Source: Ulota crispa (Eukaryota; Streptophyta; Bryopsida; Orthotrichales; Orthotrichaceae). From it: 64,000 nt of DNA. This document shows positions 47,379 through 57,512 of this stretch, piece by piece. The notes under the pieces are model-generated. The model saw only the letters and a program-made list of their open reading frames with translations, searched no databases and had not been told where the DNA came from. Numbering within the stretch: the first letter of the stretch is position 1; each line of letters begins with the position of its first letter. The stretch is from positions 17,756,002 to 17,820,001 of the forward strand of contig OY987242.1 in assembly GCA_963920765.1 (NCBI GenBank), read 5' to 3'. The position numbers were made by a program, and so were the translations under genes.

Positions 47379-47836
47379 GGGAAATTACAAATAGGGGCAT
47401 GAAAATGAAAAATATTACAAATAGGGGCATAGTTTTAAAATAATTACAAATAGGGGCACAATTTCAAAATAATTTGTAAATTTTTGTAAATTTTTTTGGT
47501 TTGGACATTTTTTGGTTTAGATACATCACAATGATCACATTAAATGCCAACAAACTTTCAAAAAACTTAAAAGTTTTTCTAAAAATTGTCATCCCCTTTA
47601 TTGAAACTTCTTTGTTTAGGTTTGATTTGGAGAGGCATTTAAGTTTTTTGAAAGTTAGTTAACATTTATTGTGATGTCTCTAAATAAACCAATGTCCAAA
47701 CCAAAAAAAAAAAAAATTACAAAAAATTACAAATTACATTGAAACTATGCCTCTATTTGTAATTATATTGAAATTGTGCAATTTGTGCCCCTATGTGTAA
47801 TATTTTTCATTTTCATGCCCCTATTTGTAATTTCCC
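47379..47836. mobile_element. Foldback element with repeated attacaaataggggca ends
   Basis: Left end gggaaattacaaataggggc is the reverse complement of the right end, and the arms pair well into the centre. The motif attacaaataggggca is repeated three times on the left arm and twice on the right, so the terminus itself is internally repeated. No target duplication is clear. Confidence 0.82.
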
Positions 47837-49021
47837 GATAACAAATGGTTCCAAATAGGATATTCATGTTCTAAATTTGCATCCAATTAGACTTCAAACA
47901 AAATATTATTTTAGACTTGCAACTAGAAGTATTTATTGATCAATGTGTTTTAAATTTGATAATTTGAAAAGTTGTGGAAATAGTCTAATTCAAACATCAA
48001 AATTTCATGGCTAAAGACATGTATATTAGCAAGACAACTATTCTTACAGTTTGTACTACCTTTCATTCACAATTATACGTGTTAACCTAATTCTTTTAAA
48101 AAGTATATCCAATTCATTGTCAAAAGGTTTGGGATCCAAACGAAGGATTGAAATCCAAAACATCCACAATGCATTGTTACATGTATGCCTCTTATCTTCA
48201 CCTTTATGACCATCAATTTTAGGATTTTCAACTTGAAACATAAATACCTTGTATAATTTATATCATTCAAACTCATTTGCTACAAAGGAAGGCTTGTAGA
48301 CACAATAGCTTTTATCCATTGTAAAGAATAGATACATTTTTGCCAAATTTTTTGAAGAAGCTATGAGAATGGTAGATCCATGTCATTGAATCTACATGGT
48401 TTATTGGTGTATTCTAGTAAAATATTTCTAGGATAACAATGGAAATCACAAAAACTAGATGCAAATTGAATACAAGTCAAACAAGCAAGTTCTTTAAGCT
48501 CTATATAGGGTTTTTGCATGTAAGTCAAGTGTGGCCTAAGCCATTGCATCAATTGCATTGTAACTTCCATTATCATCCCAATATTTACAAAAGTTTGCAA
48601 TAAAGAAGCACAAGAAAACTAGGCGTACGAGGAATATAATTGATATTATTACACAAAACAGGGATGTTTTTTACATTTCAAATAATATAGAGGTATATTT
48701 GGTATTTCAAATTAAGACCATTTTTGTATTTACCCTAGTTTTTTCAATCATTCCAAAAAAACCTCGGTACGTGCAAATCTTCAGAAACGGGACGCCTTGT
48801 TTTCATCAAATACAAGTCCATGAAGTCTCCCCCCTAGAAATTCCCAATCGCACATGAATGATAAATTGTAAATGCCAAAGTTGGAGTATACTCCTAAACA
48901 ACACTCACTCATGGAAAACGAAAAAATGCTGTAGCAAAATCTCTCCGCCACAAGTCAATACTAAATTCATATTCTGCAAAATGTGCTTGTCGCCAGCTTT
49001 TCAGATTACTAAGCCACGCAA
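47837..49021. other. AT-rich intergenic DNA downstream of mS35
   Basis: No gene is recognised. The last 200 bases before 49021 are probably the mS35 3' untranslated region. Confidence 0.5.
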
Positions 49022-51233
49022 TTAGCTTGTAATGGCAACAGCTGCGTCAGATGGCACCACACTCGTGTTTGCTGTATTGGCCTCGTCGATAAGTGCATAA
49101 AGAGTTCGCAGCACGTCCTTCCTGTTCTCTTCTCTCAAATCAAACCTACAATAAACCCAAAGAGCAAACCAATGTTAACCCATGTTACTGCAGTGAAAGA
49201 CAGCATAAAACAACAAAGACTTAACAACCATATGAGCTGTTCATAATACCCCTCAATAAGTTGAAACTCTTTGTAACTGTAAAGGTTTTAGGATAAAAGG
49301 TATAAAAGCAGATTGGAGTTCTTGTTCGCCAAAAAAAGGTTAAATAGCATTCAAAGTTGGCCACTATTTGACAAATTTTTGGCCAAAAGTTTGTTGGTTT
49401 ATAATGTCTTCCACTACATCAATCCTGTTTCAAAACTAAAAACCAACAAAATTCAATGAAAGATTGGCTAGTTTGTATATTAGGGGACCTGGACGAAATA
49501 CAGCATCCTATGTGGTTTCTTCTTCCAGGCTAAATTCCGGCTTCAGGGTGCTCTTCAAAGATCCTCATAAAAACCACAAACTCTGTTGAGTAGGCTTTGT
49601 CATAAGGTGGGAGCGGCCATTAGGTTATGCAGGTCATACCGGTTAAGGTCTGATAAATAAAAAACTCCGAAGAGATATACCAAATTTTTGTAAATACACC
49701 AGGGTCCTCTGTACTAAGTCTGTCCCAAGAGATTATTTGCACCCAAATTCCGAGAGACAATGGAATGATTTGAATAAAATTTACCTTTCACTTGTGATGG
49801 TCAGCTCGTCATTATTAGGGTTGTACCGTTTGCCTACAATCAGGAGCAGTCTCTCCTTTGCCTTTTTCGAGAGTTGCAACTCCTTCAAGTAGACGGCAAG
49901 TTTCACCTTCCGGTTAGCAGGGTGCCATGCATCTCCACCGGGTCCCAATACTACTCGCGTTGTCCATCGCAAAATAGGGCCTTCTCCTGGAGGATCAATA
50001 TTTGGCGACTGCCCTTTCGCATAGAGGTCCTTATCTGTATTCAAAAAGCCAACACATATGCAATCAAGGGACAGTTCACAACTGCAGGCAAATATGAACA
50101 TAAAGCAGGTGTCAAAAATGCAAGCTTCCGGCTCTTGCGGGTGATTATCACACACAAATTATAAGAACTCTAAGCAGGGAGAAGTACCTCTGGAAAAAAA
50201 ATCCCATGGGTCAAAAGATTCCAAGGGTCAAAAGCTCAAGAGTAGATAGAACACCCCTCCCTCCCCCTCTTGACAACTTGAATCATACTCTATCCTAGAT
50301 CCGATAAACCCTAAACTTGTTTTGCCATATGTAGAAGCTCTGAGCCAAACCTGGGAATATGAAACCCTAAACTTGTTTTGCCACATGTAGAAGCTCTGAC
50401 TGAGCCAAACCTGGGAATATGGAGTCAAGCGTGGGATGCCCCAGCCACTTGTCAACGATACCGCGAGTGTTGTACAAATGAGTGATCCCTTCCTCCAGCG
50501 GCACCATGTCTAGCTCATCTTCAAACGACTTATCATATGTCCCAAACCGTTCTCGTCTCCTCATCTTCTTCGGCCGTGGGGGCTTCTCGCCATCTTTGGG
50601 TGGTTCACCTGCAATAGCAACACCACCCAAAAATCTAAGCCATCGCTTCTACAACGTATTACTAAACCCTCACAAAACATTCTTAAACCCTAATTCCGAC
50701 GATCCTGCACCGATGGGTTTAACATTTACCCCTTCCGAAGTTCTTAAATCCTAAACAGGAATCGAGAGTAACCCACCAGCATTACATTTCCTAACCGACA
50801 AATCACCCAATCCACTGAAATGTAAGACAAAGAATATGCGAGAAAACAAGAGCGGAACAACGTATTGCTGAACTCTCATAAAGCATTATTAAACCCTAAT
50901 TCCAACGATCCTGCACCGATAGGTTTAACATTAACCCCTCCGAAATTCTTAAACCCTAAATAGGAGGTATTGCATTTCCTAACCGACAGAACACCTAATC
51001 CACTAAAATGTAGGGCAAAGAATATGCGAGAAAAGAAGAGAGGTTTTGAATGTTGAGGGTTTAGGGTAGTGAGTGGACTGGCACGCACCATCAGAAGAGG
51101 TACTGAATGAGCTGGAAGCGAGAGTGCTGCGTTTCCACAAAGGGAAAGAGCATGGCGATGATTCCGTGCTTGGACGTGACAAACGCAGCGCTTGATTTAA
51201 ATGTGGCCATGCAGCCCATCGAACCTTCTGCAT
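49022..51233 (-). CDS. Mitochondrial small ribosomal subunit protein mS35 (S24/S35 family), complete, four exons
   Basis: Structural protein of the mitochondrial small ribosomal subunit, nuclear-encoded and imported. Exons 51089-51233, 50411-50608, 49785-50034 and 49022-49145 on the minus strand join with GT-AG borders and matching phases (1, 1, 2) into 238 codons plus TAA. Residues 1 to about 45 are rich in Arg, Ser and Leu and nearly free of acidic residues, a typical mitochondrial targeting peptide. Residues 56-112 are charged, with a KKMRRRERFG segment and the GHPTLDSIFP motif. Residues 126-238 form the conserved domain: DPPGEGPILRW, LGPGGDAWHP, NRKVKL, GKRYNP, ELTITSER and REENRKDVLRTL. 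The start is the only ATG giving a targeting peptide. Intron 1 holds a tandem duplication (50652-51040), intron 2 begins with a duplicated donor (50348-50411) and intron 3 carries a family J half-element. Telo-box motifs occur in intron 1. Confidence 0.94.
49236..49430 (+). mobile_element. Half copy of family J hairpin in mS35 intron 3
   Basis: From ataatacccctcaataagtt to ttataatgtcttccactac it follows one arm of the nested element at 11871-12301, with substitutions. Confidence 0.6.
50288..50414 (-). repeat. Tandem duplication of about 60 bp including a splice donor
   Basis: The segment from aaaccctaaacttgttttg to gccaaacctgggaatatg occurs twice in a row, with a 4-base difference. On the minus strand each copy contains cccag|gtttgg. 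Only the upstream copy (donor after 50411) keeps the mS35 frame. Confidence 0.85.
50652..51040 (-). repeat. Imperfect tandem duplication of about 200 bp in mS35 intron 1
   Basis: Segments such as gatcctgcaccgatgggttt (50701) and gatcctgcaccgataggttt (50907), then agaatatgcgagaaaa (50831 and 51020), recur in the same order. Each unit has one or more aaaccctaa motifs. Confidence 0.82.
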
Positions 51234-51560
51234 TTTTGTTGGCTCTGGACCGCAGCGACGGGGAGGACGCTTTGCATCGACAGAAGCTAAGCGAAAGTTT
51301 AGTACTTTACTCGAAAAGCGAGCCGCTACAAGGCCATAGCTTACTTGCTTGGTCTCCTGGGATTTGCTAGAACCCTAAACCCTAACATACCCATGAGTTT
51401 AAAGAAATTTCAAGTAAAACAGCAATGTCGGAGGCAAGATTTGTCTTACCAGAGAGGCGCAACAGATCCTACAACGTGGCTTCCAGCCTAGTGTTCTTCG
51501 GGGTCCCTCCCTCCCTCCAGGCCTCTTCAGCTGCTTTCGGTGGAGGCCTTCCCAGCAAGG
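51234..51560 (+). promoter_or_regulatory. Upstream region of mS35, possible divergent transcription
   Basis: GC-rich, with aaccctaaaccctaac at about 51370. A plus-strand ATG ORF (51426-51613) starts here, but its 3' part runs into a MITE and it has no recognised motif, so I do not call a gene. Confidence 0.4.
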
Positions 51561-52046
51561 GAGCATCTCCAGCGTTGCCCTGCAGGGTTCTGATACACTT
51601 CAAGCATGCATGATAAGTGTTTTGGGTCCTTCAAAATTATCTCATGGCACTTTTCTCATGGCACTGCATCCTAGAGTGTTAACATCCTAGAGTGTTAAGA
51701 TAATGGTCCCTCAAAAGATTTTTCATCTTAAAGTTAGTAAGCTTTATCCTATATCCTCTTGGTGAATGGTCAAATGACTATTTATGTGGCACACACAACA
51801 AGGAAGTCATGGTTGAATTTACAAAAAGTTGACAAAATTTGTGACCTAATCTATAGTATACTGTAAATTAGGTCACAATCTTTGTTAACTTTTTGTAGAT
51901 TTGACTATGGTTTCCTTGTAGTGAAATTTGAAGTGTAAGGGTCATGTTTGAAGTGCAAGGCTAAACAACAAGAATTATGAGGGTTTTTCAAAAATGGATG
52001 TCATCATTTGAAGTGTCAAGTTTGAAATGCAATGCTAGAGATGCTC
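51561..52046. mobile_element. Diverged family C-like MITE
   Basis: Ends gagcatctccagcgtt and, reversed, gagcatctctagcatt. A short interior segment (ggtcaaatgactatttatg) resembles family C. An internal hairpin at about 51830-51895 is centred on tatagtatactgta. Confidence 0.7.
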
Positions 52047-52527
52047 TCACACTATGTCCCATGTTGTATCTCTAATGGTCACACCTCAACATGAGATCCC
52101 AAATTTCATTGGGTTATTTAGGGCAAAAAGAAGTATTACAAAAAACCAAAAATGTTTTATGCAAAAATATTTATTGAGTTTGGGTTAGAAGTTGGGTCTA
52201 TCAAACCAAACCTTGAGTTAACCCTTGAACGACAGGAAGGCCCTTTGCAGCTAGTACAATATGGTGTATTTTTCTTGTATTTAGAATGGATCCACACCTC
52301 TATTACATTTGAGACCAACAAAGAAGTTGAAGAATAGATCAATGAGGTTTTAGTGAGCTACTTGAGATCCCAAATTAAAATTTCTTATTGATAGCAAATG
52401 ACAATTATACGTCAACATATATACTATGCCCTAAAGGCGTTTAAGGGTTAAGTCCCACATTCTTTGGCACCAAAACTTGGTATTGCCATGTAAGCAGTTA
52501 GGACGTGGGACATAGCGTGAATTGCCC
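52043..52527. mobile_element. Family I copy 2, short form
   Basis: Starts ctcacactatgtcccatg and ends with reversed ggggcaattcacgctatgtc. The first 170 bases match the start of the 1.58-kb element at 27620. It abuts the MITE at 51561-52046. Confidence 0.7.
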
Positions 52528-53726
52528 CTAATCTGCCTCCATCCACAAATGTAGATTTGTGGATACTCCAACTTACTAGTTTTAGCGTCTCACCCCCAAA
52601 ATGTTTGGATTGCCTTTCATTTTACATGATTCTTGCTCCCTCCGATTATGCTCAAATTAGAAGTATCACCTTGAAGTTTGAAAAAATGAACTCTTTCAGG
52701 GTAAATTCTATTTTAATTTTGGATTTTGAAAAAAACTAAATCATTTTTTTGTAAATTCTGAGTTACGTCTTCCTTGTAGATAATCTAGGGAAGTGAGAAA
52801 ACCCAATATGTACAAAAGGGGGTTCTACTTTTTTTTTAAACCAATTCCTTTTTATTCGTTTTCATAAAATTATTAATTTCTCTTTAGTTTCAAGTTACTT
52901 ATTGGTTAGAATCCTCTAATATCATGAAATTGCCAATATAGAGCTTAAATCATTTTATTTTTATTGTATTTATTTTTTTGCAGTAAAACAACTTTGCAAA
53001 GCCTTTAACCACATAAAGGGCAAGGATACTTTTTACTTGTTAGATTGAGTTGATATTGATAATGGAGAATCTTTGCGATTTTTTTTAAAGAAAACTAGAA
53101 TTCACAGTTAATAATTTGCACAATTTTAGAGTAATTTCGAAATAGATTTTGTAGAATATCTATAAATGTTTGTAAAAAAATGTATCATTTCTCCTTAAGA
53201 TGTTGATATTCATTTGTATGAACTTGGATTGTCTAATAGAGCTTGACCTAGTCACTCACATCACACTTTCCAAATTTTTGTTATTATGCAAGTTTGATGT
53301 TCATGCTTGATGCAATTTTGACTACAAAAACCTCTTTTACAAAAAAATGTCAAAAGAGGAAATAAAAATAGTTAAAGAGGAAAAGAGGGGTGACATGTGC
53401 ATGAGTGAGTGGCATAGGAGATAAGTGATTTTGAAGGATGCAAACCAGAAATGACATGAAATTACATTTGGAGAGTGTTGGTCTATTGGGGAATGCTAAA
53501 TTGTGAGCGTGATCCATGAGCCATGAGTCGTGGGCTTAGATGTTTTGTCAAAATTTTAAATTTCACCTATTGATGTATATGTAGGACCTTATAATTGTAC
53601 ATTATAAACATTCATCTCTTGAAAAAGTTGTTGATTTTAAAGTTTTGCCATTGATTTTGTGCTTAAAATTGGTTCTCGCACACAAAATAGCATAATCTCA
53701 AAACACCAGTACTTTACTGCGGCCTT
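52528..53726. other. AT-rich intergenic DNA
   Basis: No gene or element ends recognised. Confidence 0.55.
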
Positions 53727-53868
53727 GAGAGCATCTAACCCCATATTCAATCAATATGGAGTTGTCAATTATATATGGAGTGCATCTAGACTTTGGATTG
53801 GTCCAAATACACTCCATATATAGCTAATAACTCCATATTGATTGAATATGGGATCTCCTATAGCATGC
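53727..53868. mobile_element. Small hairpin MITE
   Basis: Arms ccatattcaatcaatatgga and tccatattgattgaatatgg pair, continuing inward through tatatggagtg. The ends gagagcatct and reversed agcatgctat are only partly similar. Confidence 0.78.
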
Positions 53869-54474
53869 TACCTAAACCGTGCGCTCCCCAGCCATAACGG
53901 CTTCCTAGTTTTTAATCCCCAACAGCACTTGACACATCTTTGTGCGGGTCGCGAGGCCTTTAGATTTTAGCTACATACTCGTCAAATTTCAGCTTTCAAC
54001 TAGTCCCCTTCATGGTCCTTGGCAAGCAGTGTTTAGTGTTCATGCATTGTTTACGCACAACCCCACTCCATAGCTAAGTGTACTCGTGTAATTTGTTCTA
54101 ATGTAGGTGCTGGCCCCAAAGATTTCAAGGCTACAGGAGAACTTCAAGCCTTGCCGTGAAGGTTCGCGTCATTCTCCCCATGAAATCTCATTTTATCCAG
54201 GTGTTGCAAAGCGTGCTGCAGGAGATGCTCTGAGATGTGGGGGCCGGTACACACTATACAATATTAATTGAATATCCTCCTTTGTAGCGGCCCCGGCAGT
54301 CACCGATGGACATGCTGCACTCAGAATAGCAAAAAGGCCGTCTCTCTCAGATTCCGATGTCTTCTGGGGAGGAGGTGTTGCGCGTTCGGTCTCGTTCGTC
54401 GGCGACACAAGAGCTGTGATCTTCACAAGCGAAAGGCGTTGAGGGTCGTCGTCGGCGGCGACAGAGAGAGAGCG
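53869..54474 (+). promoter_or_regulatory. Upstream region of the TMCO1-type gene
   Basis: GC content rises from about 54090. The reading frame is open from 54268 to the start codon but has no upstream ATG that gives a better family fit. A gagagagag run precedes the start at 54463-54471. Confidence 0.4.
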
Positions 54475-55032
54475 ATGGCGAGGTATGGCGACGCGCTGCT
54501 GATCGTGTGCATCTCGTTCGTGTCCGCGATCATTTGCGAGGGCATCAGCTGGCTGCTCATCTACCGCACCGCCAAGTACAAGTCACTACGCTCGACCATC
54601 GAGCGCACGTCCAAGAAGATCGAGACCATGAAGACCATGGCGACGCCAGCGTCGTCCAGCAACAAGGCCAAGGCCAAGAAGATGGATCGCTATGAGCTCT
54701 CGCTCAAGGATTCCAGCCGCGACCTCTCGCTGTCCAAGTTCAAGTCCGGCGCTGTGGTGGCGCTGGTGCTCATTGTCGTCTTCGGCCTCTTGTCGTCGCT
54801 GTTCGAGGGCAAAACCATCGCCAAGCTTCCTTTCCATCCCATCCCTCTCGTGCAGAAAATGTCGCACCGCGGATTGCCCGGCGACGACTCCACGGACTGC
54901 TCCATGGTATTTCTCTACTTCCTCTGCTCCGTCAGCATTCGCTCCAACTTGCAGAAGTTCCTAGGGTTTTCTCCGCCCCGGGGTGCCGCTGGGCAGGGCA
55001 TGTTTGCGATTCCCGAACAGAAGTTGAAGTAG
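54475..55032 (+). CDS. TMCO1: TMCO1-type ER calcium load-activated calcium channel
   Basis: TMCO1 proteins sit in the ER membrane, act as calcium leak channels and associate with translocon complexes; they belong to the EMC3/Get1/YidC-like superfamily. The 185-residue product has the family's usual length (about 188) and layout: membrane segment at about 7-29, a charged coiled-coil region at 33-85, membrane segment at about 91-110, and a third hydrophobic stretch at about 133-150. Signature segments are EGISWLLIYRT (22-32), RDLSLSKFKS (82-91), AKLPFHP (116-122), SHRGLPGDD (130-138) and TDCSMVFLY (140-148). The ATG at 54475 (agcgATGgcg) aligns with the family start; the frame is open upstream but unneeded. 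The gene is intronless. Its last 130 coding bases and 3' flank are repeated twice downstream (55269-55985). Confidence 0.95.
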   Translation: MARYGDALLIVCISFVSAIICEGISWLLIYRTAKYKSLRSTIERTSKKIETMKTMATPASSSNKAKAKKMDRYELSLKDSSRDLSLSKFKSGAVVALVLIVVFGLLSSLFEGKTIAKLPFHPIPLVQKMSHRGLPGDDSTDCSMVFLYFLCSVSIRSNLQKFLGFSPPRGAAGQGMFAIPEQKLK

Positions 55033-55268
55033 AAATCAGCGAGGTGTTGCTTTTTATTTATTTATTTTATAAACCCTAGAAACTAGAAGCCATAGAGTTA
55101 GGGTAATAGCAATTATTAGGCTAATTCTTGTGTATTTGTAAGGTACGCTTTTGTCAATGGCAACCGAATTGTGCTTTTCACTGAGATTCATGACTTGGAT
55201 GGCTCTTGTTTGAAACCATGCTATCATTGGTTTAGGTCGGTTTCGGTTTACTGAAGTGTCCGTTTTCG

Positions 55269-55672
55269 GTGTTTCTGTATTTTCTCTCCTCTGCTAGTAT
55301 TCTTTCCAAGTTGCAGAAGTTCCTAGGGTTTTCTCCGCCCCGGGGTGCCGCAGGGCAGGGCGTGTTGCGATTCCCGAACAGAAGTTGGAGTAGAGATCAG
55401 CGAGGTGTTATTTTTTTATTTTTGTATTTTGTAAACCCTTCCTTACCGAAGAAACTAGAAGCCATAGAGTTAGGGTATTAGCAATTATTAGGCCGATTCT
55501 TGTGTATTTGTAAGGTACGCTTTTGTCAATGGCAACCGAATTGTGCTTTTCACTGAGATTCATGACTTGGATGGATGGCTCTTATTTGAAACCATGCTAT
55601 CATTGGTTTAGGTCGTTTTCTGTACGTAATGGTTTCCGTTATCTAAAGTGCCTGTTTTCGGTGTTTCTGTAG
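55269..55672 (+). pseudogene. Tandem duplicate of the TMCO1 3' end, copy 2
   Basis: From about 55269 it repeats the last part of the TMCO1 coding region and its 3' flank (original 54905-55265), including FLGFSPPRGAAGQG. A one-base loss near 55371 (gtgttgcgatt for tgtttgcgatt) shifts the frame after that motif, and no start codon or 5' part is present. The 3'-flank portion (ttgtcaatggcaaccgaatt) is nearly identical, so the duplication is recent compared with the MITEs. Confidence 0.88.
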
Positions 55673-55985
55673 CTTCATATTCCTCTGCTAGTATTCTCTC
55701 CAAGTTGCAGCAGTTTCCAGGGTTTTCTGCAGTCTGGAAAACTGCAGGTCAGGGCTTGTTTGCGATCCCCTTCAAAAGTCGAAATGTTAGGGGAAAGCAA
55801 GGTGCTTTTTATGTTTTTACGAACCTTAGATTACCAGAATAGAATCTAAACGATATAGTCTGACATTAACGAGTAGGCCGAGGCTTGTGTTTCTGTAAGG
55901 AACGCTATACTAAATTGTGGTAGATTGAGCCTGGGTGCTTTTCATACAGATTCAAGACTTGGATGCTCTTATTTGAAATTGTTCT
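55673..55985 (+). pseudogene. Tandem duplicate of the TMCO1 3' end, copy 3 (more decayed)
   Basis: ASILSKLQQFPGF and AGQGLFAIP in one frame correspond to the TMCO1 C-terminus; the rest has diverged. It keeps the C-terminal frame that copy 2 lost. A family D MITE inserted at 55986 ends the similarity. Confidence 0.8.
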
Positions 55986-56404
55986 AAGGTAGACACACCC
56001 ATTCCCGAGCGGCTCCCGATTTTGCACCCTAGATTTGAGGGTTTCACCATACGTTATTGAACCCGTTATTGAACCCAAAGTGGAGTGTAAGATACTTGCA
56101 CAAGGGAATCCTGTCACTTGTTAGAGCTGCTAAGTTAGATTGGGAGGGTTGGGATTGGGATTGTCAAGTGCCTTTATAGGAACACATTCAAGCAGTTTTA
56201 GGGTTAGTCTAGAGTTGCTTTTAGGGACCTTATGAGCTGTAACTTTGTCCTTTAACATAAAATATTCTACAATACTTTTTCCACAAAAATGACGTTCCAT
56301 GATAGCTTGTTGAGAGGCTAAACTCCAGATTTTTTTCCTGAATTTCATGAGACCTTGCGATATCCTAAACCCTTAAACGCTCGGGAATGGGCATGTCTAC
56401 CTTA
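55986..56404 (+). mobile_element. Inverted-repeat MITE, family D copy 4
   Basis: Starts aaggtagacacacccattcc and ends with reversed taaggtagacatgcccattc. Collinear with copies 1 and 3. Confidence 0.9.
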
Positions 56405-57099
56405 GGTGGTACTTTATCCGAATTTTAGGGTTTCTCGTACCTGTCCTTTCTCTATCTGGATTTGCTCGAGATACTTTTGATTTCAATATTAGTTCGGATG
56501 ACAGTTTCTCCAACCTACAATAACGCTGGAAGGTCAAATCTAGAATTTTTGGTGTTAGCAATTTCTATTCATACTTTACAAAAAAAATATACTAAATTCC
56601 TTTGCTTCAGAGCAAATTCTGCACTTTTCCTTCCTGTTTCTAGGTTCCGGAAATAGGTTATTTGCAAATCAGACACTCACGTTTACGATTTTTTTTCTCT
56701 TCCAGAGCAATTCAATCTTGCTCTTGCTGGTAATTAGTGGAAAATCGGAGACCACTGAAGTTTGCAGTTGAATCACGGTTACTGACCCGCTGCTGTACGT
56801 GAAAAGACGAAACTGGTTTTGACGGTTAGAATTTGTATGTATGAGAGATTGACTATGAACCTGAAGACAGCAAGTCCGGAACTTGATTTGTGGAACCTTT
56901 TTCTGTATCGAGTTTTTCTGTTGCTTGGCAGGGAAGCTAAAAAGTGAATTTTTAATGAGCATGTCCTGGAGGCATTTGACTCAATCTAAAACTGCACTTG
57001 GTTTGGGTTTTGAATTAAGGTGGGCTTACTATGTGATGTTCCCTCCTAGACTTTGCAGATTCATGTTTTGTGAAGTACACTCAGTTTTTGTAATTCCTA
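56405..57099. other. Intergenic, nothing recognised
   Basis: Intermediate composition. An 85-codon plus-strand ORF (56883-57140) has no recognised motif and runs into the next MITE. Confidence 0.45.
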
Positions 57100-57512
57100 G
57101 TAAGGGAACCTTCCCCACAGCCGAGCGTTTAAGGGTTTAGGGTTCTCTGAGGTCTCGAAAATTCAAGAAAAAAATCTGTAGAGTTAGTCTTTCAACAAGC
57201 TATCATGGAACGTTATTTTTGTGGAAAAAAATATTGTATATTATTTTATATTAAAGGGTAAAGTTGCAGCTCATAGGGTCCCTATTAGCAACTCTAAACT
57301 ACCCTTGAAACTGCTTGGATGTGTTCTTATAAATGTGCTTGATGGTCCCAATCCCAACCCTCCCAAACTAACCCCTAAGTTGACATGTGGGAGGATTTGC
57401 TTGTGCAAGTGGCATTCATTGCTCCATTTTGGGTTTAAGAGTGTGTGGAGAACGCCCCAAATGTAAAGTGCAGCACTAGGGACCACTCAAGTATGGGGAA
57501 GGTTACCTTACC
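57100..57512 (-). mobile_element. Inverted-repeat MITE, family D copy 5 (variant ends)
   Basis: Ends taagggaaccttccccac and reversed taaggtaaccttcccca. The interior matches the other D copies in inverse orientation. Different terminal sequence on a shared core marks a subfamily. Confidence 0.85.

Noticed and set aside
51107-51370. Plus-strand 87-codon ORF
   Set aside because: It is antisense to mS35 exon 1, whose targeting peptide and splice fit are clear.
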